9,416 nucleotides of DNA. It comes from AG41 sp036522815. Lineage in GTDB: Bacteria > Gemmatimonadota > Gemmatimonadetes > Gemmatimonadales > GWC2-71-9. The stretch spans positions 1 to 9,416 of the forward strand of contig DATDFC010000049.1 in NCBI GenBank assembly GCA_036522815.1, in the 5' to 3' direction. The translations under genes were made by a program, and so were the position numbers. Under the pieces are notes generated by a model that saw nothing but the letters and a program-made list of their open reading frames with translations, did no database searches and was not told the DNA's origin. This document shows, piece by piece, positions 1-6,059 of the stretch. Position 1 is the stretch's first letter. Each line of letters opens with the position of its first letter.

Positions 1-1
1 C

Positions 2-691
2 GTGGACGCGCTCGTGGCGGTGGCGCGGGGACGGGCGGCGGCGGGCGACGCGGCCGGCGCGCTCACGGCGCTGCAGCAGGCCCAGACCCGGGCGCCCGGG
101 CGGGCCGACCTGCACAAGCTCCAGGGCGACGTGGCGATGAAGGTCGGCGACAAGCAAGGCGCGCTCGCCGCGTACCGCGCGGCCCTCGAGCTCGACCCGG
201 GCTACGTGCAGGTGTGGGTCGACCTCGGCCGGCTGCACGAAGAGAAAGAGGAGTGGAGCGCCGCGCAACAGGCGTACGAGCGGGCGCTCGACGCGCTGCC
301 CACCTTCCACGAGGCGGCGCTCGCGCTGGCCGACCTGCTGCGGCGCTCCGGGCGCGCGCGCCAGGCGGTGGTGCGGCTCGCGGAAATGCTCGAGCAGGAC
401 CCCTACGACCTCCCGGCACTGTTGCTCCTGGGACGGGCGTTGCTCGATGACAAGCGCGACCCCCAGGCCCTCGAAGCCTTCCAGCGGGCCCTCAAGTTCG
501 ACCCCGACCAGGTGGAGGCGCTGTTCCAGCTGGGCGTCGTGCTCGCGCGGCTGCATCGCTACGCCGAGGCCGTGGAAGCCTGGGAGAAGGTGACACGCCT
601 CGACCCGAGCGGCCCCTTCGCGCAGCGGGCGCGCGTGCACGCCCGCACCGCGCTCGATCTGCAGCACATCTTCGACTCGGACGCGGCCTGA
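2..691 (+). CDS. TPR-repeat protein, 5' end outside the window (partial)
   Basis: The visible 229 residues are almost entirely tetratricopeptide repeats: about six 34-residue units at roughly 2-33, 34-67, 68-101, 102-135, 136-169 and 170-203, with the typical A-Y/F-ALELDP type ends (for example residues 58-66 and 161-168). TPR solenoids bind partner proteins; no catalytic domain, signal peptide or membrane segment is visible. The frame is open to the window edge, and the GTG at base 2 falls inside what looks like the first helix of a repeat, so the true start and any N-terminal domain are probably upstream. A short non-TPR tail (about 204-229) ends the protein. The stop codon shares its A with the next ATG (TGATG, 689-693), indicating translational coupling to the PATAN gene. 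Likely a scaffold for the GTPase/chemosensory module; specific partner unknown. Confidence 0.85.
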   Translation: MDALVAVARGRAAAGDAAGALTALQQAQTRAPGRADLHKLQGDVAMKVGDKQGALAAYRAALELDPGYVQVWVDLGRLHEEKEEWSAAQQAYERALDALPTFHEAALALADLLRRSGRARQAVVRLAEMLEQDPYDLPALLLLGRALLDDKRDPQALEAFQRALKFDPDQVEALFQLGVVLARLHRYAEAVEAWEKVTRLDPSGPFAQRARVHARTALDLQHIFDSDAA

Positions 692-1842
692 TGCCGATCG
701 AGGGACCGCTCCGGGAGCTCGGCATCCACGACGTGTTCCAGCTGCTCGATTTGAGCCGCAAGACGGGCGTGCTGCGCGTCACCTCGGAGCTGCGTCACAA
801 CGCGGGTACCGTGTCCTTCGAAGGCGGCACGATCATCTTCGCCGAGATCCGCTCCAATCCGCACCCGCTCGGCGCGCTGCTCTTGCGCACCGGCAAGATC
901 ACGGACGCGGATCTGGAGCGCGCGCGCGACATGCAGGAGCGGCAGGGGGACAAGCGCCGGCTGGGCGAGATCCTCGTGTCGCTCGGCGCCATCACTCCGC
1001 GGGAGCTCGAGCGCCAGGTGCGCTTCCAGATCGAGGAAGTCGTGTTCGAGATGATGAGCTGGCGGGAGGGCTACTTCTCTTTCACCGAGGGCCCGCTCAG
1101 CGACGTGCCGTCGGATGCGACGGTCCGCATCCCCACGGAGGCGCTCCTGATGGAGGGCGCCCGGCGCATCGACGAGTGGTCGCGCATCGAGAGTCGGATC
1201 CCGCACCTGGGCGTCGTGCCGGCGCTCGCCCCGCCGCAGGAAGGGGATGCCGGGGACCTCGATCTGCTGCCGCCCGAGTGGGAGATGCTCGCGGCCATCG
1301 ACGGCCAACGCGATGTGCGCGCGATCGCCGCCGCGCTGGGCCGCTCCGACTTCGAGGTGGCGAAGACGCTGTTCGGACTCGAGAGCGCGGGCGTCATCGT
1401 CCTGGCCGACCCCGGCACCGGCAAACGCGAGCGGACCACGCTCGCCGCCGATCTGGCCCAGCTGGTCGCGCGCGCCGAAGACGCCCTGGCGCGGCGCGAC
1501 CTGGAGGAGGCGCGTGGCCTGGCCGAGCAGGCCGCGAGCGTGCATCCGCACGATCCCGCCGTGCACCTGCTGCTCGGCCGCATCGCGCTCGCGGCGGGAC
1601 GGGGTCCGGACTCGGTGGAAGAGCTGCGGCGCGCCCTGCGGCTCGATCCCCTGGGCGTCGCGGCACACCGGCTGCTCGGCTACGCGCTCGTCGCGACCGG
1701 CCGCTTCGCCGAGGCCCTGGACCAGTGGGACCAGTGGGAGCGCCTGGCGCCGCGCTCGGAGGCGGAGCTGGCACGGCTCGACGAGGTGCGCCGCGCGCGC
1801 GCCGCCGCCCAGACGCTCGCCGGAGCGGGCACGCATGGCTGA
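691..1842 (+). CDS. PATAN (DUF4388) domain protein with C-terminal TPRs
   Basis: 383 residues. Residues 1-~165 match the PATAN/DUF4388 domain: an opening L-x-x-L-G-I-x-D-V-F-Q-L-L-D-L segment, the R-K-T-G-V-L motif (23-28), a beta hairpin ending in F-E-G-G-T-I-I-F-A, then a helical insert with two related 24-residue units (59-82 and 90-113), closing with the L-L-M-E-G-A-R-R-I-D-E-W motif (152-163). Residues ~193-236 form a small helical, possibly winged-helix-like segment (P-E-W-E-M-L-A-A-I-D-G). TPR-like helices fill ~250-352. PATAN domains are known from cyanobacterial PatA and are thought to mediate protein contacts in signalling, often near response regulators and Roadblock proteins. It is paralogous in domain order to the protein at 6059-7675. 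It begins at the ATG overlapping the preceding stop; the next gene starts 8 bases before its end. No recognisable enzyme activity. Role here, as a GTPase or chemosensory adaptor, is inferred. Confidence 0.85.
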   Translation: MPIEGPLRELGIHDVFQLLDLSRKTGVLRVTSELRHNAGTVSFEGGTIIFAEIRSNPHPLGALLLRTGKITDADLERARDMQERQGDKRRLGEILVSLGAITPRELERQVRFQIEEVVFEMMSWREGYFSFTEGPLSDVPSDATVRIPTEALLMEGARRIDEWSRIESRIPHLGVVPALAPPQEGDAGDLDLLPPEWEMLAAIDGQRDVRAIAAALGRSDFEVAKTLFGLESAGVIVLADPGTGKRERTTLAADLAQLVARAEDALARRDLEEARGLAEQAASVHPHDPAVHLLLGRIALAAGRGPDSVEELRRALRLDPLGVAAHRLLGYALVATGRFAEALDQWDQWERLAPRSEAELARLDEVRRARAAAQTLAGAGTHG

Positions 1843-2662
1843 CGACATCAAGGCGCTCTCCGCCGAGCTGGCGCGGGACCCGGACAGCCTGGTATTCCTG
1901 CGGCTGGGCGAGCTGCTGCGTCACAAGGGGCAGGTCGACGCGGCCCATCGCGTCGCCCTCACCGGTCTCGAGCGCCACCCGCATCTGGCGGACGCGCACG
2001 ACCTGTACGCCCGCATCCTCGCCGACAAGCATGACTACGAGCGCGCCTTCGACGAGTGGGACATGGCGCTGCGGATCGCCCCCGACCACGTGGGGGCGCT
2101 CAAGGGTCTCGCCTTCCTCTATTTCAAGGTGGGCGACGTGCAGCAGGCCGCGGCCCATCTGGAGGCGGCGCAGCGCGTCGCTCCCGATGATCCGGGGATC
2201 GCGCAAGCGCTCGCGCTGGCGCACGGCGGCGAGGCCGGTCCGGGAGCTGCGTCGCCGGCGCCGGAGCCGATCGCGCCCGCGCCGGCGGCCCAGCCGCTCG
2301 AGGAGTCCCGCGTATTCGCGGGACTGGAAGGGGCGGAGGAAGGACTGCTGTTGCTCGATCCGTCGGGGCAGGTGCTGGGGGGCGCCCTCAAGGATCCCGC
2401 AGGGCGGGACGTGACGGACGCCGTGGCCGCCTACCTGGCGGGTGTGTCGCAGGAGGCGGGGCGCACCGCCAAGCTGCTCGGTCTGGGAAGCTGGACCGGA
2501 CTCGCAGCGGAAGGCCGGCACGGCCACGCCCACCTCACGCCGCCCACGGGATCGGCGCTGCTGCTCGTGGTGCGCGAGCGCGCGGTGCCGATGGGGCGCC
2601 TCGCGATCATCGCCCAGCGCGCGGCCGTCGCGGCGCGCCGCTGGCTGGAAACGCAGGCGTGA
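1835..2662 (+). CDS. TPR protein fused to a Roadblock/LC7-like domain
   Basis: 275 residues from the ATG at 1835, which has a GGAG at 1822-1825 nine bases upstream; the frame stays open further upstream but that stretch lies inside the PATAN gene and is rejected. Residues 17-118 are three TPR units (17-50, 51-84, 85-118). A Pro/Ala-rich linker (~135-155) leads to a C-terminal domain (~160-270) with the Roadblock/LC7 pattern: a strand G-L-L-L-L-D-P-S-G-Q-V-L (170-181), a long helix (~194-208), an A-K-L-L-G-L helix start, a strand with acidic E-G-R, a second core strand A-L-L-L-V-V (241-246) and a last helix with M-G-R-L-A-I-I (253-259). Roadblock domains dimerise and bind Ras-like GTPases. The Roadblock assignment is pattern-based and less secure than for the next two genes. 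The TPR part could recruit another protein to the GTPase. Stop overlaps the next GTG (GTGA, 2659-2662). Confidence 0.8.
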   Translation: MADDIKALSAELARDPDSLVFLRLGELLRHKGQVDAAHRVALTGLERHPHLADAHDLYARILADKHDYERAFDEWDMALRIAPDHVGALKGLAFLYFKVGDVQQAAAHLEAAQRVAPDDPGIAQALALAHGGEAGPGAASPAPEPIAPAPAAQPLEESRVFAGLEGAEEGLLLLDPSGQVLGGALKDPAGRDVTDAVAAYLAGVSQEAGRTAKLLGLGSWTGLAAEGRHGHAHLTPPTGSALLLVVRERAVPMGRLAIIAQRAAVAARRWLETQA

Positions 2663-3018
2663 CCACGGCCCCCGCGGGATACGGCCGCGTGCTGGATCTG
2701 GTGACGCGCGTCCGCGGGGTGCGCGGCGCGATGCTCGTCGCGGGCGACGACGGGCTCGTGGTCGCCGAGCAGTTGATGGAGGGGATCAAGGGGCCGGCCG
2801 TGGCGGCGCTCGCGGCGAGTCTCGCGAGCCGGCTGCGGCGCGCGCTCGAGGCCGCCGGCGTGGGCGCGGGTCAGTTCTGGCATCTCCAGGCGGAGCAGGG
2901 CGCCTTGCTGGTCGTGACCGCACCCTCGGGCGTGCTGGTGGTCGCCGTGGCGGAGCCCGACGTGAACGTGGGTCTGGTGCGGCTCGAGCTGCTGCGCGCG
3001 GCGGAGGCGGTGGGATGA
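2659..3018 (+). CDS. Stand-alone Roadblock/LC7 domain protein
   Basis: 119 residues, the usual size for a single Roadblock/LC7 domain. Visible pattern: an N-terminal helix with V-x-G-V-R-G-A (18-24), the strand M-L-V-A-G-D-D-G-L-V-V-A (25-36), a long Ala-rich helix (~46-66) ending in A-A-G-V-G-A-G (65-71), the central hairpin (F-W-H-L-Q, then G-A-L-L-V-V-T-A) and the closing strand plus helix with N-V-G-L-V-R-L-E-L (103-111). Such proteins form homodimers with a platform that contacts small GTPases of the MglA family, acting as regulators or scaffolds. The GTG start at 2659 overlaps the preceding stop by four bases (GTGA) and no strong Shine-Dalgarno precedes it, so translation is probably coupled. 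Its own stop overlaps the next ATG. It is the shorter, more canonical companion of the MglB-like protein immediately downstream; whether it contacts MglA directly is not known. Confidence 0.9.
   Translation: MTTAPAGYGRVLDLVTRVRGVRGAMLVAGDDGLVVAEQLMEGIKGPAVAALAASLASRLRRALEAAGVGAGQFWHLQAEQGALLVVTAPSGVLVVAVAEPDVNVGLVRLELLRAAEAVG
3003..3007 (+). promoter_or_regulatory. Shine-Dalgarno GGAGG for the MglB-like gene
   Basis: GGAGG lies seven bases before the ATG at 3015, inside the end of the preceding Roadblock gene. It fixes the start at 3015 rather than at upstream in-frame codons, which lie inside two other genes. Confidence 0.7.
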
Positions 3019-3485
3019 CGACGCGCGCGGTCGAGCCGTGGGTTCTCGAGCCGCTGGTCAAGTTCGTAAAGGAGGCGGGGGCGCGCCTGGTTCTGTTGAT
3101 GACGCCGGCCGGACAGGTGCTCGCGCAGCACGGGTTCTCGCGTGCGGTGGACGTGATGGCGGCCGCGGCGCTGGGCGCCGCCATCATGGCCTCGACCGAT
3201 GAGATCGCCCGGCAGCTGCGCCAGCCACCGTTCGCCGGACTGAATCATCAGGGGGAGCGACACGGCATCTTCCTGGCGGCCGTCCCGACCGGGCGCGGCC
3301 GGCTGGTGACGCTCGTCGTGTACGACCTCGATGCTTCGTCGCTCGGCTTGGTGCAGTTATTCTTCGAGCAGCTCGCCGCCGATCTGCAGGCGGCGAGCCC
3401 GAAGGACAGCGGGCGCAAGCAGGTACTCGCGGCGGACTTCGAGCGCGAACTGAGCGACAGCTTGAACACGCTGTTCGGGAGATAG
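3015..3485 (+). CDS. mglB: MglB-like Roadblock/LC7 protein, probable regulator of the adjacent MglA GTPase
   Basis: 156 residues, close to the roughly 160 of Myxococcus MglB, and encoded directly upstream of mglA as in that organism. The Roadblock fold is visible: helix L-E-P-L-V-K-F-V-K-E (11-20), strand L-V-L-L-M-T-P-A-G-Q-V-L-A (25-37), long helix (~44-68), hairpin strands with H-G-I-F-L-A-A-V (83-90) and L-V-T-L-V-V-Y-D (98-105), then the S-S-L-G-L-V-Q-L helix (108-115). After the domain comes a tail ending in an acidic helix-like stretch with S-L-N-T-L-F (149-154), reminiscent of the MglB C-terminal segment that ends D-N-L-F and is known to touch MglA. MglB is a dimeric GTPase-activating protein with exchange-stimulating activity that sets cell polarity with MglA. 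Orthology is an inference from pattern and gene order; a scaffold function without GAP activity remains possible. Four-base ATGA overlap upstream. Confidence 0.82.
   Translation: MTTRAVEPWVLEPLVKFVKEAGARLVLLMTPAGQVLAQHGFSRAVDVMAAAALGAAIMASTDEIARQLRQPPFAGLNHQGERHGIFLAAVPTGRGRLVTLVVYDLDASSLGLVQLFFEQLAADLQAASPKDSGRKQVLAADFERELSDSLNTLFGR
3477..3482 (+). promoter_or_regulatory. Shine-Dalgarno GGGAGA for mglA
   Basis: GGGAGA at the very end of the MglB-like gene, seven bases before the GTG at 3490. It supports GTG 3490 as the start; the resulting N-terminus places the P-loop at residue 19, as in Myxococcus MglA. This is the only junction in the window where the genes do not overlap (4-base gap). 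Confidence 0.7.
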
Positions 3486-3489
3486 CCTC

Positions 3490-4089
3490 GTGTCCCTGGT
3501 CAACTTCACGACGCGTGAGATCACCTGCAAGATCGTCTACTACGGGCCGGGCCGCTCGGGGAAGACGACCAACCTGCATTACATCTACGCCCGCGTGCCG
3601 GACTCGCGCCGCGGCCGCCTGGTGTCGCTCGCCACCCAGACCGACCGCACCCTGTTCTTCGATTTCCTGCCGATCGACCTCGGGCAGATCTCCGGCTTTT
3701 CGACCCGGTTCCAGCTCTACACCGTGCCGGGCCAGGTGTACTACAACGCGACCCGCCGGCTCGTGCTCCAGGGCGCGGACGGCGTGGTGTTCGTGGGCGA
3801 CAGCCAGGCGCGTCAGCTCGACGAGAACCTGGAAAGCCTGCAAAACCTGCAGAGCAACCTGCTCGAGCACGGCGTCGACATCCGCACGATCCCGCTGGTG
3901 CTGCAATACAACAAACAGGACTTGCCGCGCGAGCTGATCCTCTCGGCCGCCGACCTGGACGACGCCCTCAACTTCCGCGGCGTGCCGAGCTTCAGCGCGG
4001 ACGCGCTGCACGGCAGGGGAGTATTCGAGACGCTCAAGGGCATTTCCGAGCTGGTGCTGAAAAAGCTCGCGGCGGGGACGGCGGCGTGA
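3490..4089 (+). CDS. mglA: MglA-type Ras-like small GTPase
   Basis: 199 residues, matching the ~195 of Myxococcus MglA almost without gaps in numbering. G1/P-loop G-P-G-R-S-G-K-T-T (19-27); switch I region with T-D-R-T-L-F-F-D-F (51-59), including Arg53, the intrinsic arginine finger in MglA; G3 as T-V-P-G-Q (78-82), with the MglA-specific Thr78 in place of the Asp of Ras, and Gln82; G4 N-K-Q-D (141-144) giving guanine specificity; G5 S-A-D (169-171). Lipidation signals are absent, as is normal for MglA. The protein binds and hydrolyses GTP; in known cases its GTP form localises to a cell pole and recruits motility or type IV pilus machinery. The upstream Roadblock genes are its expected regulators. 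GTG start with a good Shine-Dalgarno; its stop overlaps the GTG of the tandem ATPase gene (4086-4089), so the two are likely made in step. Confidence 0.95.
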   Translation: MSLVNFTTREITCKIVYYGPGRSGKTTNLHYIYARVPDSRRGRLVSLATQTDRTLFFDFLPIDLGQISGFSTRFQLYTVPGQVYYNATRRLVLQGADGVVFVGDSQARQLDENLESLQNLQSNLLEHGVDIRTIPLVLQYNKQDLPRELILSAADLDDALNFRGVPSFSADALHGRGVFETLKGISELVLKKLAAGTAA

Positions 4090-6059
4090 CGAGCGCCCTC
4101 AATCCCAAGTATTCGTTCGACACCTTCGTGGTGGGCGCCGCCAACCGGCTCGCCGTCACCGCGGGGCGGACGGTCGCGGAGAACCCGGGCGCGGCCTACA
4201 ACCCGCTGTTCATCTACAGCGGGTCGGGCCTGGGCAAGACCCACCTCCTCATGGCGGTGGGTCACGCGGCGAAGAAAGCGGCCCCCGCGCTCAACATCGA
4301 GTACCTCACCCTGGACGAGTACGTCGAGGCGTTCCATGCCGCCATCGCGGCGGGGCAGGGCGACGCGTTCCGCCGCCGCTTTCAGAACGTGGACGTGCTG
4401 CTCGTGGACGACGTGCAGTTCCTCACGAACCGCAAAGAGATGCAGTCCGAGCTGCTGCGCCTGACGGAGGCGCTGCAGGTGGGGGGGCATCAGATCGTGC
4501 TCACCAGCGACCGTCCGCCGCCCGAGATCGCCGACCTGGACGAGCGCCTGATCTCGCGGCTCTCGGGCGGGCTGGTGGTCGACATCGGGGCGCCGGATTA
4601 CGAGACCCGGGTCGCCATCCTGCGCCGCAAGGCCGACGAGCGCGGAGCCAAGTTCGAGCCGGGCGTGCTCGAGACGGTGGCGAACGCGGAGTCCGGCAAC
4701 GTGCGGGAGCTGATGGGGGCGCTCAACCGGCTGGTCGCGTTTCAAGCGGTGAACGACCGCTCCATCAACGCGGAGACGGCGAAACAGCTGCTCGGCATCG
4801 GCAGCGAGGGCGCGCCCGGCGACGGTGGCAAAGCCGCGGGGCGGGAGGCGCCGCACGCCGGCCGGGCTGGGGGGGGAGACGAGTTCGGGGACTTCCTCGC
4901 TGACGTGACCGTCACGGTCGGGAAGGCGGTCGAGGCGTGGCGCGCGCGAGTCGGGGAGGCGGTGCTGCGCTGGGAGGGCGAAGGCTATCGCACCCGCCGG
5001 CTCGAGGCGCTGCTCGAACGCGATACGCCCGCCGCCGTGGACGAGGTGATCACGGCGTTCACGCAGGACGTGGAGCGCCTGAAGGAGCTCGAGGCCGAGG
5101 TCGCGGAGCTCGACCCCCAGGCCGCCGGGCAGAGTGTGTTTCGCGATCCGGAGCGGCTGGGCGAGGCGGAGGAGGTGGCGGCCAAGGTGCGCGATGGCGC
5201 CGCGCCGCCCCCGGGGCCGTCGGGCGCGTTTCCACTCGCGGCCTACGCGGTGGGGGCGTCCAACGAAGTGGCGGTGGGCGCGGCGCGCGCGGTGCTGAAG
5301 CAGCCCGGCAAGAAGTACAATCCGCTCGTGCTGGTCGGCAAGAGCGGTCTCGGGAAGACGCATCTGCTCAACGCCATCGGCCTCGAGCTCGCCCGCGGCA
5401 AGCGAGCCGTGGTCGCGTGCCTCTCGACACAGGCGTTCGTGGATGAGCTGATCGCGGCGATCGATGGCGACCGCGTCGACTGGTGGCGGGCGCGCTACCG
5501 CCGCGCGACCGCGCTGCTGCTCGACGACATCCATCTCATTGCGGGCAAGGAGCGCACGCAGGAGGAGCTGTTCAACCTGTTCAACCTGCTGCAGGACAAG
5601 GAGCGCCAGCTCGTCTTCACCGCTCCGGCACAGCCGCACACGCTCCCCGGTCTGGAGGAGCGCATCGCGTCGCGCCTGGCCGGAGGCCTGGTCGCGGAGA
5701 TCAAGGAGCCCGACCGCGAGGTGAAGCGGGCCGTGCTGGAGCGCCTGCTGGGCCAGCAGAACTCCAGCCCGGATCCGGCGCTCGTCGACTACCTCGCCGA
5801 CCGTCCGGCGGAGTCGGTGCGCGGCCTGGTGGGCGAGCTGCAGCGGGTCGTGGGCGCGGCGGCCGCGCAAGATGGTCCGCTCACGGCGGGGCTGGCGCGC
5901 GAGGTGCTCGAGGGCCAGGCGCCGCGCGACAGCCGCCGCAGCGCCGGCTTCCGCACGTCGGGGATCGTCGTGTCGAGCCTGGGCGGCATCAAGAGCCGCG
6001 AGAAAATGGTGTGGGACTGGAGCGACATCGCCGACCGTGTCATCGAGGAGTTCCGCTGA
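4086..6059 (+). CDS. Tandem DnaA-like AAA+ ATPase (two ATPase modules, no DNA-binding domain)
   Basis: 657 residues with two DnaA-type (domain III) modules. Module 1, ~5-237: Y-S-F-D-T-F-V-V-G (9-17), Walker A G-S-G-L-G-K-T-H (46-53), Walker B L-L-V-D-D-V-Q-F (105-112), sensor 1 L-T-S-D-R-P-P (139-145), box VII I-S-R-L with arginine-finger position Arg158, sensor 2 N-V-R-E-L-M-G-A-L-N-R-L (205-216). Module 2, ~382-610: Walker A G-K-S-G-L-G-K-T-H (418-426), Walker B L-L-L-D-D-I-H (477-483), K-E-R-T-Q-E-E (488-494), arginine-finger position Arg530, sensor 2 Arg579, but the sensor 1 Thr-Ser-Asp is replaced by Thr-Ala-Pro. A charged helical linker (~265-370) joins them. DnaA domain I, and domain IV with its helix-turn-helix, are absent, so this is not the replication initiator. 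Context with MglA, Roadblock and PATAN genes suggests an ATP-driven regulator in polarity or chemosensory signalling (inference). GTG start overlaps the mglA stop; a GGGGA lies seven bases upstream. Confidence 0.9.
   Translation: MTSALNPKYSFDTFVVGAANRLAVTAGRTVAENPGAAYNPLFIYSGSGLGKTHLLMAVGHAAKKAAPALNIEYLTLDEYVEAFHAAIAAGQGDAFRRRFQNVDVLLVDDVQFLTNRKEMQSELLRLTEALQVGGHQIVLTSDRPPPEIADLDERLISRLSGGLVVDIGAPDYETRVAILRRKADERGAKFEPGVLETVANAESGNVRELMGALNRLVAFQAVNDRSINAETAKQLLGIGSEGAPGDGGKAAGREAPHAGRAGGGDEFGDFLADVTVTVGKAVEAWRARVGEAVLRWEGEGYRTRRLEALLERDTPAAVDEVITAFTQDVERLKELEAEVAELDPQAAGQSVFRDPERLGEAEEVAAKVRDGAAPPPGPSGAFPLAAYAVGASNEVAVGAARAVLKQPGKKYNPLVLVGKSGLGKTHLLNAIGLELARGKRAVVACLSTQAFVDELIAAIDGDRVDWWRARYRRATALLLDDIHLIAGKERTQEELFNLFNLLQDKERQLVFTAPAQPHTLPGLEERIASRLAGGLVAEIKEPDREVKRAVLERLLGQQNSSPDPALVDYLADRPAESVRGLVGELQRVVGAAAAQDGPLTAGLAREVLEGQAPRDSRRSAGFRTSGIVVSSLGGIKSREKMVWDWSDIADRVIEEFR
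6045..6050 (+). promoter_or_regulatory. Shine-Dalgarno GAGGAG for the second PATAN gene
   Basis: GAGGAG lies eight bases before the ATG at 6059, within the last codons of the tandem ATPase gene. It supports the ATG at 6059 as the start, although the frame is open far upstream. Confidence 0.65.

Noticed and set aside
1720..1737. Perfect 9-base tandem duplication (GACCAGTGG twice) in the first PATAN gene
   Set aside because: It keeps the frame, encodes D-Q-W twice at the edge of a TPR helix, and is isolated; a minor local duplication.
1247..1834. Upstream extension of the TPR-Roadblock gene to an earlier in-frame ATG
   Set aside because: The added stretch is Arg/Ser/Pro-rich out-of-frame reading of the PATAN gene; the ATG at 1835 has a good Shine-Dalgarno.
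559..1851. Open frame on the - strand (430 codons) opposite the first PATAN gene
   Set aside because: Antisense shadow with low-complexity composition and no motif.
4869..4876. Run of eight G in the linker-coding part of the tandem ATPase gene (also seven G at 7680-7686 in cheR), as a possible frameshift or slippage site
   Set aside because: The frame is consistent with recognisable protein on both sides of each run; no evidence for slippage beyond the homopolymer itself.
3813..5870. Long open frame on the - strand (685 codons) opposite mglA and the tandem ATPase gene
   Set aside because: It is the antisense shadow of GC-rich codons; its translation is rich in Arg, Leu and His without any domain pattern, while the + strand has clear conserved motifs throughout.
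4086..6059. Replication initiator dnaA with a nearby origin
   Set aside because: The protein has two ATPase modules and lacks the DnaA helix-turn-helix domain; no DnaA-box-like cluster, AT-rich stretch or dnaN/recF neighbour is seen.
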